This document shows, in pieces, positions 16,633 to 25,347 of a stretch of 64,000 bases of DNA (positions within the stretch are counted from its first letter, which is position 1; every line of letters starts with the position of its first letter). Made by a program: the position numbers and the translations under genes. The notes below the pieces were generated by a model. It was not told the DNA's origin and did no database searches. It saw nothing but the letters and a program-made list of their open reading frames with translations. Location: NCBI RefSeq assembly GCF_947488025.1, contig NZ_CANKYS010000012.1, positions 92,066-156,065 on the forward strand. Reading direction: 5' to 3'. Source of the stretch: an uncultured Nocardioides sp. (GTDB lineage Bacteria > Actinomycetota > Actinomycetes > Propionibacteriales > Nocardioidaceae).

Positions 16633-17441
16633 GCACCGAGATGATCACCGAGACCCTCACCGACCCGCGTGCCGCGGACGGCGTACGCGCCACGCCTCGA
16701 CCGGAGATGCTCGCCTATGCGCGCCTCGACCTGCGTCGCCAGCTGCGCGACCGCATCGGGATGTTCTTCGTCGTGGGCCTGCCGACCTTCATGTACCTCG
16801 TCTTCGGCATCGGCTCCGACGACCCGGTCGGCAGCGGCAACGTCGCGATGTACGTGATGATCTCGATGGCCGCCTACGGCGCCGTCACCGCGACCACCAG
16901 CGTCGCCGGGAGCGCCGCGACCGAGCAGGTGATGGGCTGGGGTCGCCAGCTCGGCCTGACGCCCATGCGCCCGGTCGCGTTCGTGGCGGCCAAGGCGGCC
17001 GTCGCCATGGCCGTCGCCGCCGTCCCGGTGATCGCCATCTTCGCCATCGGCGCCGCCACCGGCGCGAGGGGCCACTGGTCGGACTGGGTGCTGTCCGGCG
17101 CCCTGGTGTGGCTCGGCTCCGCCATGTTCGCGGTCTACGGGCTCGCGATCTGTCTGGTCGTCCGCGGCAGCAACGCAGCCGGCATCGCCTCGGGGATGAT
17201 CGTGGTGCTCGCCTTCCTGGGCAACGTCTTCACACCGATGAGCGGCTTCATGCTCGACCTCGGCCGGTTCACGCCCCTCTACGGGTACGTCGCCCTGGCC
17301 CGCTTCCCGCTCACCGACGGGTGGCTGCCGGTGGCGGGCCGCGACCCGCTGTGGCTGCCGGTCGCTAACGTGCTCGCGTGGACGGTGATCTTCGGGCTGG
17401 TGGCCCTGTGGGGCGTACGCCGGAGTCGGGCGCGCACGTGA
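16629..17441 (+). CDS. ABC-2 type transporter permease
   Basis: 270 residues with six hydrophobic segments, starting MSTEMITETLTD and entering the first helix at MFFVVGLPTFMYLVFGIG. The C-terminal GNVFTPMSGFMLDLGRFTPLYGYV segment matches the conserved extracellular loop/helix of ABC-2 permeases. It forms the membrane part of the exporter with the preceding ATPase. Coupling on both sides (ATGA upstream, GTGA downstream) ties it to the histidine kinase gene. The exported substrate is unknown. Confidence 0.9.
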
Positions 17442-18496
17442 CATCGACGCCGGACCCGACGCCGCTGCCGGACAACCCCTGGGAGAAGTGGGGGTGGGCC
17501 TTCGCGGCCATCTGGCTGGTCTTCCTCGCCTTCCCGATCATCGCGGTCGTCGAGTCCGAGGTGGGCCTGCCGGCGAAGGTCTTCGCGATGCTCTGCATCG
17601 CCGGGTTCGCGGTGGCCAACGTGCTCGGCTACTCCTCACGGCTCAGGCCGTGGTGGGCCCTGGGCCTGATGGTCGCGCTGGCACTGGCGACGGCACCCGT
17701 GATCGGGATCGGGGTCATCTCGTTCACGCCCTACCTCGCGATCCTGTCGGCGCTCCGGCTGCCGAGCCCGGCCTGGAAGTGGGCCGTGGGGCTCTGGGCA
17801 GCCTTCCCGGTGCTGTCGCTGCTCGACATCGACGGCTTCCCGACCTTCTTCTTCCTGATGCTGTGGCCGATCATGATCGGCGGCGTGATGCTGCGGCTCT
17901 TCGGCGAGCGGGAGTACCTCGCGAACGCCGCCCTCCGCGAGCACGTGGTGGTCGTCGAGCGCGAGCGGGTGGCCCGCGACGTGCACGACGTGCTGGGTCA
18001 CTCGTTGACCGCCCTGTCCGTGAAGGCCGAGCTCGCCGCGCGGCTCATCGACATCGACCCGGCCCGCGCGAAGCAGGAGCTGGAGTCCATCCAGGCCACC
18101 GCGCGGCAGGCGCTGGCCGAGGTGCGGGCGACGGTCGGCGGGTTGCGCGCCGGCAACCTCGAGGCCGAGCTCGCTGCCGCGCCCCGTGTGCTGGCGGACG
18201 CCGGCATCACCACGACCGTCGACGGCACGGTCGCCGACACCGACCCGCGTCACCGGGCGCTGCTGGCCTGGGTGCTGCGCGAGGCCGTCACCAACGTCGT
18301 ACGCCACTCGCGGGCGCGGTCGGTGCGCATCGAGCTCGGCCCGGCCGGGATCGTCGTGGTCGACGACGGCCGGGGCTGCGACGGCGCGGAGGGCAACGGC
18401 CTCCGCGGCATGCGCGAGCGCGTCACCGGCGTCGGCGGCACCCTCGACGTCGGACCAGCCACGCCCGGCACGCGGGTGGAGGTGGTCCTGCCGTGA
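17438..18496 (+). CDS. sensor histidine kinase, DesK/NarX-like (HisKA_3)
   Basis: 352 residues. The N-terminal half has about five membrane helices (residues 22-155). The phosphoacceptor motif is ERVARDVHDVLGHSLTALSVK, with His near residue 186. The C-terminal HATPase_c domain has EAVTNVVRHSRA (N box), VVDDGRGCDG and GLRGMRERV. The GTG at 17438 overlaps the permease stop (GTGA). It should sense a membrane state or exported compound and phosphorylate the next gene's product; the pairing is certain by overlap. Confidence 0.93.
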   Translation: MTSTPDPTPLPDNPWEKWGWAFAAIWLVFLAFPIIAVVESEVGLPAKVFAMLCIAGFAVANVLGYSSRLRPWWALGLMVALALATAPVIGIGVISFTPYLAILSALRLPSPAWKWAVGLWAAFPVLSLLDIDGFPTFFFLMLWPIMIGGVMLRLFGEREYLANAALREHVVVVERERVARDVHDVLGHSLTALSVKAELAARLIDIDPARAKQELESIQATARQALAEVRATVGGLRAGNLEAELAAAPRVLADAGITTTVDGTVADTDPRHRALLAWVLREAVTNVVRHSRARSVRIELGPAGIVVVDDGRGCDGAEGNGLRGMRERVTGVGGTLDVGPATPGTRVEVVLP

Positions 18497-19098
18497 TCAG
18501 GCTGCTGCTGGCCGACGACCAGGCCCTCGTGCGCGGTGCCCTCGCCGCGCTGCTCGACCTCGAGTCCGACCTCGAGGTGGTGGCGCAGGTCGGCCGCGGC
18601 GACGAGGTCGTCGACGCCGCCCGCGCCTCGGGCGCCGAGGTCTGCCTGCTCGACATCGAGATGCCGGGCCTCAACGGCATCGACGCCGCCGCGGCCCTGC
18701 GACGTGAGCTGCCCGGCGTACGGTCCCTGGTCGTGACGACCTTCGGCCGGCCTGGCTACGTCCGCCGGGCCATCGAGGCCGGCGCCTCGGGCTTCGTCGT
18801 CAAGGACACCCCGGCCCGGCAGCTCGCCGACGCCGTACGACGTGTCCACGCCGGCCTGCGGGTGATCGACCCCGACCTCGCCGCCGAGTCGCTGATCGAC
18901 GGGCCGAGCCCGCTCACCGGCCGCGAGCGCGAGCTGCTGACGTACGCCCTCGACGGGTCACCTGTCTCCGCGATCGCCGCACGCGTCCACCTCTCGGAGG
19001 GCACGGTCCGCAACCACCTCTCGGCCGCGATCGGCAAGACCGGCGCCACCACCCGCAGCGAGGCGGCGCGGATCGCGCAGGAGCGCGGCTGGCTGTAG
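18493..19098 (+). CDS. LuxR/NarL-family response regulator
   Basis: 201 residues. The receiver domain has ADDQALV at the N-terminus, phosphoacceptor Asp in CLLDIEMPG near residue 54, and the conserved Lys in FVVKDTPA. The LuxR helix-turn-helix is at the C-terminus, LTGRERELLTYAL... to LSEGTVRNHLSAAIGKTGA. GTG 18493 overlaps the kinase stop as GTGA. It is the likely transcriptional activator or repressor of its own ABC exporter operon. Confidence 0.94.
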   Translation: MIRLLLADDQALVRGALAALLDLESDLEVVAQVGRGDEVVDAARASGAEVCLLDIEMPGLNGIDAAAALRRELPGVRSLVVTTFGRPGYVRRAIEAGASGFVVKDTPARQLADAVRRVHAGLRVIDPDLAAESLIDGPSPLTGRERELLTYALDGSPVSAIAARVHLSEGTVRNHLSAAIGKTGATTRSEAARIAQERGWL

Positions 19099-19191
19099 GG
19101 CCCGGATCCGGTCGGAGGTTCCGCGTCACGGATCGGGAGCGGCGCCGTCTCCTCTTCGAGGACACCGGGCCGACGGACGGGTTGCAGAAGC

Positions 19192-19314
19192 ATGGAGATC
19201 GACTGTGTGACGCCGTACGAGCAGGAGGTCGTCTTCAGCGCCGCCTTCTGGCAGGGGTGCGAGCGCGAGGCCGCCCAGCTGCTTCGAGGTCTGACCGGCG
19301 TCGACGAGGAGTAG
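19192..19314 (+). CDS. possible 40-residue protein
   Basis: ATG 19192 to TAG 19314 encodes 40 residues: MEIDCVTPYEQEVVF, then a helix-like stretch to LLRGLTGVDEE. The upstream ribosome binding site is weak (CAGAAG). In favour: the ORF ends 4 nt before a long terminator hairpin and its composition is protein-like and acidic. Against: it is short, and no homologue is recognised. It could also be a chance ORF in the spacer downstream of the response regulator. Confidence 0.35.
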   Translation: MEIDCVTPYEQEVVFSAAFWQGCEREAAQLLRGLTGVDEE

Positions 19315-19317
19315 GTC

Positions 19318-19394
19318 GGCTGCGGTGCGCAGTGGGGAACCGACCGCACGCGAATCGGGGCGTTCGAGGTGCCGTTGGTTCCCCAGACGCAGCC
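19318..19394. terminator. long imperfect hairpin between convergent units
   Basis: GGCTGCG (19318-19324) pairs with CGCAGCC (19388-19394) and GGGGAACC with GGTTCCCC further in. The centre (CACGCGAA against TTCGAGGTG) pairs imperfectly. The structure spans 77 nt and ends 3 nt before the stop of the DUF6458 gene, so it can serve both strands. Confidence 0.6.
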
Positions 19395-19397
19395 GCC

Positions 19398-19610
19398 TCA
19401 GACGTCGCGACGCTCCTCGACGTGGGTGGTCTTCGAGCGCTGGTTGTTCATGACCAGGCCGAGCACGAGCGCGAGGACGCCTGCGATCACCAGGATCCAG
19501 CCGACGGTGGCCGGGTCCACGACCTCCTGGACGGAGTCGGGGAACTCCTTGACCGCGAAGAGGAGGATCAGGCCGATGACGAGCAGCAGGATGCCGAGTC
19601 CCATTCCCAT
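19398..19610 (-). CDS. DUF6458-family small membrane protein
   Basis: 70 residues: two transmembrane helices (GMGLGILLLVIGLILLFAV and VGWILVIAGVLALVLGLV) joined by a short acidic loop with PATVGWIL, and a basic tail ending HVEERRDV. This pattern matches the actinobacterial DUF6458 family. The ATG at 19610 has AAGGAG about 7 nt upstream and is preferred to the second ATG two codons later. Function is unknown; it is an inner-membrane protein. Confidence 0.85.
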   Translation of the reverse strand: MGMGLGILLLVIGLILLFAVKEFPDSVQEVVDPATVGWILVIAGVLALVLGLVMNNQRSKTTHVEERRDV

Positions 19611-19769
19611 GACGACTCCTTCGTGAGGCGGTGCGGGCGCGGCCACCGGGTCCGGCCGCTCCCGCCAGCGTAGGGGCGCGAGGCGCGGAAGGCCGGTACC
19701 CCCGGTCCCACCAACGTGTCGGTGACCGGGCGAGTGGGACACGTGAGCGCACCTGTCCCCGCCTCCCCC

Positions 19770-19775
19770 TACGCT
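19770..19775 (+). promoter_or_regulatory. -10 element TACGCT, leaderless start
   Basis: TACGCT is followed by 7 nt and the ATG at 19783, with no Shine-Dalgarno. This predicts a leaderless transcript for the MDMPI/SDR pair. Confidence 0.5.
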
Positions 19776-19782
19776 CCTGTCC

Positions 19783-20619
19783 ATGACACAGCCCGGCGAC
19801 GTCCCCACCGACCAGGACAGGCTCGCCGCCCTCGTCGCGATCTGGTGGGGGGCGATCGACTCCTTCACCCGCGTGCTGGAGCACGTCGCCGACGACCAGT
19901 GGTCCGCCCCGACCGACCTGCCCGGGTGGGACGTCCGGGCCGTCGCGGCCCACACCGCCCACCTCGAGGCGCTGCTGGCCGGGCGACCGCACGAGGAGGT
20001 GGAGATCGGTGATGCGCCGCACGCGCACGGGATGATGGGCCGCTTCACCGAGCAGGGCGTGCTGGCCCGGCGTGACGAGACCCCCGACGACCTCATCACC
20101 GAGATCCGCGAGTCGACGACCGCCCGCCACACCCAGCTCCTGGCCGACCCGCCCACCGACGCCTCGGCGCCCGCACCGGGCGTCTTCGGCGCGATCGGCT
20201 GGACGACCGGCCTGCTGCTGCGCAACCGTCCGCTCGACGTGTGGATGCACGAGCAGGACGTGCGCCGCGCGCTGGCGATGCCGGGCAACCTCGACTCGGC
20301 AGCGGCGATCCACACGGCCGACTACCTCATGGAGAGCCTGCCCTACGTCGTCGCCAAGCGCGCGCAGGCGCCGGTCGGGTCCGTCGTACGCCTCGAGGTG
20401 GCCGACCACGCGCCGGTGACCGTGACCGTCGGCGAGGACGGTCGTGGTCGTCGCGCCGAGCCCGAGGACGGCGAGCCGACCACCATCCTCTCCATGGAGC
20501 GCGAGACCTTCGTCCTGCTCGCCGGCGGGCGGCGCACCGCCGCCGCGGACGACGTACGCCTCACCGGTGACACCGAGCTCGGCGAGCGCGTCGTCGCCTC
20601 GCTCGGCGTGACGCCGTGA
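19783..20619 (+). CDS. maleylpyruvate isomerase family mycothiol-dependent enzyme (MDMPI/DinB fold)
   Basis: 278 residues. The N-terminal four-helix DinB-like domain carries the metal-site histidines in LPGWDVRAVAAHTAHLE (near residue 60) and in LDVWMHEQDVRRAL (near residue 150). The C-terminal ~80 residues are the MDMPI C-terminal domain (VRLEVADHAPVTVTVGE...). These proteins use mycothiol as thiol cofactor or are annotated by fold only; the actual reaction here is not determined. It is translationally coupled to the following SDR gene through a GTGA overlap. Confidence 0.85.
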   Translation: MTQPGDVPTDQDRLAALVAIWWGAIDSFTRVLEHVADDQWSAPTDLPGWDVRAVAAHTAHLEALLAGRPHEEVEIGDAPHAHGMMGRFTEQGVLARRDETPDDLITEIRESTTARHTQLLADPPTDASAPAPGVFGAIGWTTGLLLRNRPLDVWMHEQDVRRALAMPGNLDSAAAIHTADYLMESLPYVVAKRAQAPVGSVVRLEVADHAPVTVTVGEDGRGRRAEPEDGEPTTILSMERETFVLLAGGRRTAAADDVRLTGDTELGERVVASLGVTP

Positions 20620-21542
20620 GCGGCGCCTGGACTCCTGCCGACATCGGCGACCTGACCGGTCGCACGGCCGTCGTCACCGGGCCGACGCTGGGCGGGCTCG
20701 GCTTCCACACCGCGCTCGAGCTCGCCCGTCACGGCGCCCGCGTGGTGCTCGCCGGTCGTACGCCGGACAAGCTGGAGGCCGCGGCCTCGGCGCTCGCGGC
20801 CGAAGTTCCCGGCGCGGCGACGGAGGCACTGGTCGTCGACCTGTCCGACCTCTCGTCCGTACGGGCGGCGGGCGCTGCGGCCACGCGCTTCGGGCCGATC
20901 CACCTGCTCGTCAACAACGCCGGTGTCATGGCTCCGCCGCTGAGCCGCACGACCGACGGGTTGGAGTCGCAGATGGCGACCAACCACTTCGGGCCGTTCC
21001 TCCTCACCGGGCTGCTGCTCGACCAGCTGGCCGCATCGGGCGACGGTCGCGTCGTGACGCTGTCCTCGCAGATGCACCGCGTCGCACGGTCCGCCCCGGT
21101 CGGCGATCCGCGGACGCCGCGCCGCCACAGCAGGTGGCACACCTACGGCCAGACCAAGCTCGCCAACCTGCTCTTCACCTTCGAGCTCGACCGCCGGCTC
21201 CGGCAGACCGGGACACCGGTGCGTGCGCTGGCCGCGCACCCGGGCTTCGCCGGCACCCACCTCGCCGTCAACGGCCAGCTCGGCACCACCCGCGGGCGTC
21301 GGGCGGCGATCCTGGACGGCGCGGTCAAGATGGTCTCCCAGTCCGCCGAGGCGGGCGCCCGGCCGACGCTGATGGCCGCGACGGCCGACCTCCCGGGATC
21401 GACCTACGTCGGGCCGAGCGGTCCCGGTGAGGCGTCCGGCCCGCCCCAGGTCGTCGGCACGGCACGGCTGGCGCGCGACGAGGTGGCGCAGCGGCGGCTG
21501 TGGGAGACCAGCGAGGAGACCGTCGGGCTGGCCTGGCCCTAG
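20616..21542 (+). CDS. short-chain dehydrogenase/reductase
   Basis: 308 residues of the classical/extended-length SDR group related to retinol/protochlorophyllide-reductase-like proteins. The NADP-binding motif is TGPTLGGLGFHTA near residue 21, the structural motif NNAGVMAPP near residue 98, catalytic Ser in VVTLSSQMHR, and YGQTK (Tyr and Lys) near residue 178. GTG 20616 overlaps the upstream stop. The 3' end shares CTAG with the convergent gene's stop, with no room for a terminator. Substrate is unknown. Confidence 0.9.
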   Translation: MSGAWTPADIGDLTGRTAVVTGPTLGGLGFHTALELARHGARVVLAGRTPDKLEAAASALAAEVPGAATEALVVDLSDLSSVRAAGAAATRFGPIHLLVNNAGVMAPPLSRTTDGLESQMATNHFGPFLLTGLLLDQLAASGDGRVVTLSSQMHRVARSAPVGDPRTPRRHSRWHTYGQTKLANLLFTFELDRRLRQTGTPVRALAAHPGFAGTHLAVNGQLGTTRGRRAAILDGAVKMVSQSAEAGARPTLMAATADLPGSTYVGPSGPGEASGPPQVVGTARLARDEVAQRRLWETSEETVGLAWP

Positions 21543-23041
21543 CGGCGGTCGTGCACCCGCACCAGGCCGGCCCTCGTGCCGAGGTAGGCCGAGCCGTCCC
21601 GGCCGAGCACGACGGACGAGCGACCGCTCCCGGCGAGCAGCCCGGTGCCGGCGCGCACGCCCCAGCGCCTGCGGCCGGAGTCGGCGTCGATCGCCGTGAG
21701 GTACCACGCGCTGACGCCGGTGACCGACGGCCGCTTGGCCCAGGCGTAGATCAGCCCGTTGGGGCGGCTGACCACGGCACCCGACGACGGGGACACCGCG
21801 TCGCTGGTCCAGGTCACCGCGCACCCGTCGTCGACGAGGTCCACGCGGGCGACGCCCGCCCCCGCCGTGAAGCCGAGCACCGAGCGGCGCGACGACGCGT
21901 AGCCGGCGTCGTTGGCGACCACGACCCCCGCGCCGAGGTCGGCCAACGTGCTGCGGGTGGCGCCCTCCCCCTTCTCGAACACGGACTGGCGACACACCGT
22001 CCGCCCGTCGTCGCGGGCGAGGAACCGCACCCCCAGCCGGTCGTCGACCTCGTCGGTGATCGCGACCGTCCCGCGGTCGAGAAGGACCGGCGCCGAGCCG
22101 CTCACGCCGTCGTACTCACTGCGCCAGGTGGGCTGCGGCGTGCCGTCGCCGCCGACCACGAGGCGGTGCACGGCCTCGTCGGTGACGACGTACGCCGCCC
22201 CCGCGTCGACCGCGACCTCCTGACCGACCTCCTCGCCCAGGTCGACGACGCCGACCTGGCCGGTCGCGGGGTCGATCGTCCCGACGAGCCCGGCGTGGGA
22301 GGCCCACCAGATGCGGCCGGAGAAGTCGGGCGCGACCGAGACGAGGCAGTCGCCGTAGGGCACGTAGGGCTTGAGGTCCCACGTGGCGTTGATCCCGAGG
22401 TCGGGCTCGCCCTCGTGGGACGTCCGCACGGCCAGCACCTCGCGGTCACCGGTGGGGACCACGGCCCGTTCGGCGTCGTCGAGGTAGAGGGACTCCCCGT
22501 CGCAGGGTGAGCCCTCGCGCAGGTCGGGCAGGTCCTGCGACGCCACCGGCCGCAGGGTCTGGGGGTCGACGACACGCAGCGTGCGGCTGTCGCCGGCGGC
22601 GCAGAGCGCGACGAGGAACCCGGGCGTGGTCTGCTCGAGCCGGCCGCACCGCTCGAGGCCGAACCACGCCGTGTCGACCTCGGGCTGCAGGCCGAGCGGC
22701 CCCGGACGGTCCGCCGGCTCGCCCGCGGAGCGATGGGGGTTGGGCGGGGCCTCCTCGGCCGCCACCGGGTGGGGCGAGGCCGGGCGGCCGACGTACGACG
22801 GGCCGGCCCAGGCTCCGGGGGCTGGTGGGATCGGCAGCCATCCGTCGGGGACGACCACGGCCGCGAGGCCGAGGGCCGCGACCACACCGGCCGTCCAGGC
22901 CATCACGCGGCGACTGACCTGGAGGTTGTCCTGCACCCACCAGCGGATGCGGGGGACGACGAGGAGAGCCGCGGCGAGGACCAGGACGACCGGTCCCTGC
23001 GCGAGCCACAGCAGCAGCACCGCGCCGACCAGCCAGACCAC
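21539..23041 (-). CDS. membrane-anchored PQQ-like beta-propeller protein, unknown function
   Basis: 500 residues. Two N-terminal hydrophobic segments (residues 2-27 and 46-65) are followed by a Pro-rich linker and a ~390-residue extracellular region of repeating blade-like strands (VVDPQTL, TIDPATGQVGVVDLG, AIDADSGRRRWGV, GSAYLGTRAG), typical of PQQ-type propellers. Several Cys residues could form disulfides. The GTG at 23041 is supported by TACAGT exactly 6 nt upstream (leaderless). It probably acts as an extracytoplasmic binding or scaffold domain; there is no enzymatic motif. Confidence 0.72.
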   Translation of the reverse strand: MVWLVGAVLLLWLAQGPVVLVLAAALLVVPRIRWWVQDNLQVSRRVMAWTAGVVAALGLAAVVVPDGWLPIPPAPGAWAGPSYVGRPASPHPVAAEEAPPNPHRSAGEPADRPGPLGLQPEVDTAWFGLERCGRLEQTTPGFLVALCAAGDSRTLRVVDPQTLRPVASQDLPDLREGSPCDGESLYLDDAERAVVPTGDREVLAVRTSHEGEPDLGINATWDLKPYVPYGDCLVSVAPDFSGRIWWASHAGLVGTIDPATGQVGVVDLGEEVGQEVAVDAGAAYVVTDEAVHRLVVGGDGTPQPTWRSEYDGVSGSAPVLLDRGTVAITDEVDDRLGVRFLARDDGRTVCRQSVFEKGEGATRSTLADLGAGVVVANDAGYASSRRSVLGFTAGAGVARVDLVDDGCAVTWTSDAVSPSSGAVVSRPNGLIYAWAKRPSVTGVSAWYLTAIDADSGRRRWGVRAGTGLLAGSGRSSVVLGRDGSAYLGTRAGLVRVHDRR

Positions 23042-23047
23042 CGGGCG

Positions 23048-23053
23048 ACTGTA
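23048..23053 (-). promoter_or_regulatory. -10 element TACAGT, leaderless start
   Basis: Minus-strand TACAGT ends 6 nt before the GTG at 23041, and there is no Shine-Dalgarno. It decides the start of the propeller gene. Confidence 0.5.
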
Positions 23054-23081
23054 GGTGAGTCACACGCGTCCCACCGGGAGG

Positions 23082-23105
23082 CGCATCGGGGACCACCCCG
23101 ATGCG
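23082..23105. terminator. hairpin downstream of small basic-protein gene
   Basis: CGCATCGGGG and CCCCGATGCG form a perfect 10-bp stem with loop ACCA, 12 nt after the stop of the minus-strand gene at 23117. It separates that gene from the promoter of the propeller gene. Confidence 0.7.
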
Positions 23106-23116
23106 TGCGTCACACG

Positions 23117-23380
23117 TCAGTCAGCAGGAGGGCGGGGCAGGGGCGCGGTCACGGTGAGCTCGGCGAAGAAGCCCTGGCCGCCACCGCTGCGCAGGAACAC
23201 CCGGGAGCGCCGGGGTGCTCGCCCGCGGGCGTGCGGAGCCTCGTGGATCGGGATGACGTCGGCGTCGTGGCCCTCGTCGGCCTCGGCCGCGGGCCGGGCG
23301 ACCAACGAACCGGTGAACTGCTCGAGCGACTTGATGCGGCCGGTGAGATCGATCCCCTGGGTGTCTCGGTCGTGCTTCAT
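23117..23380 (-). CDS. hypothetical 87-aa basic protein
   Basis: The 87-codon ORF starts at ATG 23380 with GAAGGAG about 8 nt upstream. Longer upstream starts (23458 or 23471) lack a ribosome binding site. The protein begins KHDRDTQGIDLTGRI, has an acidic/His centre (EADEGHDADVIPIHE) and an Arg-rich stretch (HARGRAPRRSRVF) before SGGGQGFFAELTV. A TACTGT at 23435-23440 on the same strand may be its -10. No family is recognised; probably cytoplasmic. Confidence 0.6.
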   Translation of the reverse strand: MKHDRDTQGIDLTGRIKSLEQFTGSLVARPAAEADEGHDADVIPIHEAPHARGRAPRRSRVFLRSGGGQGFFAELTVTAPLPRPPAD

Positions 23381-23694
23381 CGGCGGACTCCTTCTGTCTC
23401 CACCTGACGGCCCCCCACGGGCCGCCTGAGAAGCACAGTAGGAGCGGCACCGACGCACTTCCTTTACTCATGGAAGTCTGCGCGAAGCCTTCGGGAGACG
23501 GTCCAGACCAGGCATGTCGAGTCCTCGGGATCCTTGACCGGCGCTCCGGTCAGGGCGCCGCCCGACACCCTGCAGGCAGTTCGCGCGCCAGCACCCGAGC
23601 CTCACGCTCAGCCGTGCGCGGCGAGCCACGGACTGCCTACATGGTGCTCATGCAAAGGACTCGCGTCGAGCGCTACGGTCCCGGACGCACGAGA

Positions 23695-23732
23695 GCCGGA
23701 GGCCGTGCGACGCATGTCGTACGACCTCCGGC
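23695..23732. terminator. 38-nt hairpin
   Basis: GCCGGAGG (23695-23702) pairs with CCTCCGGC (23725-23732), and the inner CGTGCGAC pairs with GTCGTACG with one G:T, around a GCAT loop. It lies 38 nt downstream of the minus-strand mini-ORF stop at 23771 and could end that transcript. Confidence 0.55.
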
Positions 23733-23770
23733 CCGGACCGGCACTCCCCTGTGCTGTCGGTCTGGCGTTC

Positions 23771-23893
23771 TCAGGAGACCGGCTGGCGCACCGTGGACCC
23801 CACGTCCACGGCGCCGCGCGGCCGCGGCACCGACGGTCGCGCCTCAGCGCTGACGTCGTGGCCGGGCTCTCCCACGGAGCCGATGCGGATCAT
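23771..23893 (-). CDS. possible 40-residue ORF, coupled to upstream mini-ORF
   Basis: The ATG at 23893 overlaps the stop of the 17-codon ORF as ATGA. It encodes 40 residues beginning MIRIGSVGEPGHDVSAEARP and ending STVRQPVS, with no Cys and no hydrophobic segment. A terminator-like hairpin follows at 23695-23732. Function is unknown, and coding status rests on coupling only. Confidence 0.28.
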   Translation of the reverse strand: MIRIGSVGEPGHDVSAEARPSVPRPRGAVDVGSTVRQPVS

Positions 23894-23943
23894 CGGGCCA
23901 CACCCGATGCGCCGGTCATCCTGATGGTGGTGCTCGTGGTCAT
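23890..23943 (-). CDS. possible 17-residue leader ORF
   Basis: ATG 23943 is preceded at ideal distance by GGGGAGG, one of the strongest ribosome binding sites in the window. It encodes MTTSTTIRMTGASGVAR and then stops, overlapping the next ATG by 4 nt. It could be a leader peptide or the start of a small gene damaged by frameshift. Confidence 0.3.
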   Translation of the reverse strand: MTTSTTIRMTGASGVAR

Positions 23944-24080
23944 CTCGTCCTCCCCGTGTCGAGTGCTCACGACAAGAAGGATGCTCCCGGCGCCGATCTG
24001 ATACATCCGTGTTTCTACCGAGGTCCAGACCAGTCGCCGGGCACGGCCGAGGGTGGCCGCGCCACGGCGCCACGCCAGCC

Positions 24081-25313
24081 TCAGGCAGCCGCCCGGGCCT
24101 CGCTCTCGAGCTTGCGGCCGAGCAGGCGGCGGGTGCGGCGGTCGCCGGTGGCCATCTTGTAGAGGATGGCCAGCTGCTGGGGCGCGTTCTTCTTGTTGGT
24201 CGTCGCGAGCCAGCCGTTGGGCAGCGAGAGGCGGACGACCTTGTGCCAGGCGGAGTAGACCTGCTGCGGCATCGGGCGCGCGCAGTAGGTCAGGTCGTAC
24301 TTCTCGAAGAGGGCCTGCACCTTGGGCGCGACCTCGGCGTAGCGGTTGGACGGCAGGTCCGGGAAGAGGTGGTGCTCGATCTGGTGCGACAGGTTGCCGG
24401 TCATCAGGTGGAGGAACTTCGAGCCGGAGATGTTGGCGCTGCCGAGCATCTGGCGGACGTACCACTCGCCCTTGGTCTCGCCCTCGATCGAGCGCTTCTC
24501 GAAGGTCTCGACGCCCTCGGGGAAGTGGCCGCAGAGGATGACGGAGTTGGACCACAGGTTCCGCACGACGTTGGCGGTGAAGTTGGCCGCGAGGGTCGGG
24601 AGGAAGGAGCCGGTCGGGATCGACAGCGCCGGGTGGACGACGTAGTCCTTCGTCGCCTGCTTGCGGATCTTGCCGAGGACGGCCTTCACGCGGCGGCGGA
24701 ACTCGGGGTCCTTGGTCTGCTTCTTCTTGATCACCGCGCCGAGCTCGAGGTCGTAGGCGGCGATGCCGTACTCGAAGAAGACGGCGTTGATGAAGCAGAA
24801 GACCGGCTGGGCGAGCGACGCAGGGGTCCAGGTCTGGTCCTCGTCGACGCGCATGATGCCGTAGCCGAGGTCGTTGTCCTTGCCGATCACGTTGGTGTAG
24901 GTGTGGTGGAGCTCGTTGTGGCTGTGCTTCCACTGCTCGGCCGGCGAGGCCATGTCCCACTCCCACGTCGAGGAGTGGATCTTGGGGTCGCGCATCCAGT
25001 CCCACTGGCCGTGGAGGATGTTGTGGCCGATCTCCATGTTGTCGAGGATCTTGGAGATGCTCAGGCCTGCGGTGCCGAGCACCCAGGCGGGCGGGAACGC
25101 GCTGAAGAGCAGCACGGCGCGCGAGCCGAGCTCGATCTTGCGCTGGGTGTCGATGACACGCCGGATGTACGCCGCGTCGCTGGCGCCGCGGCTGTCGATG
25201 ACGTCCTGGCGGATGGCGTCGAGCTCGATGCCGATCTGCTCGATGTCGGCCTCGGTGAGGTGGGCGATCGGGTTGGTCTGGCCGAGCACGGCCTTCTTCT
25301 GCACGGTGGTCAT
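24081..25313 (-). CDS. membrane acyl-CoA/acyl-lipid desaturase, DesA3-like
   Basis: 410 residues with the three histidine boxes of membrane diiron desaturases: HNILHG near residue 97, HNELHHT near residue 131 and HQIEHHLFP near residue 300. They alternate with hydrophobic segments (LLFSAFPPAWVLGTAGL and the FCFINAVFFEYG region). It inserts a cis double bond, probably the delta-9 bond of stearoyl substrates as mycobacterial DesA3 does. The ATG at 25313 has AGGAGAG just upstream. It lies 34 nt after the ferredoxin-reductase gene, its likely electron donor. Confidence 0.93.
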   Translation of the reverse strand: MTTVQKKAVLGQTNPIAHLTEADIEQIGIELDAIRQDVIDSRGASDAAYIRRVIDTQRKIELGSRAVLLFSAFPPAWVLGTAGLSISKILDNMEIGHNILHGQWDWMRDPKIHSSTWEWDMASPAEQWKHSHNELHHTYTNVIGKDNDLGYGIMRVDEDQTWTPASLAQPVFCFINAVFFEYGIAAYDLELGAVIKKKQTKDPEFRRRVKAVLGKIRKQATKDYVVHPALSIPTGSFLPTLAANFTANVVRNLWSNSVILCGHFPEGVETFEKRSIEGETKGEWYVRQMLGSANISGSKFLHLMTGNLSHQIEHHLFPDLPSNRYAEVAPKVQALFEKYDLTYCARPMPQQVYSAWHKVVRLSLPNGWLATTNKKNAPQQLAILYKMATGDRRTRRLLGRKLESEARAAA

Positions 25314-25347
25314 GGCGCTCTCCTGGGGGTGTCGGGGAGGTCGGGGG

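Larger units (their letters stand above)
23381..24080. other. 700-bp gap without a confident gene
   Basis: No reading frame here has convincing codon usage over a useful length. The plus-strand frames at 23470-23853 and 23534-24001 overlap each other and lack ribosome binding sites. What can be seen is the promoter side of the 23117-23380 gene, a 38-nt hairpin at 23695-23732, and a pair of tiny minus-strand ORFs (23771-23943) with an excellent ribosome binding site. Confidence 0.6.

Noticed and set aside
23470..24001. Plus-strand genes of 127 and 155 codons in the 700-bp gap
   Set aside because: The two frames overlap each other, have no ribosome binding site, and read as Arg/Pro/Ala-rich noise across hairpins.
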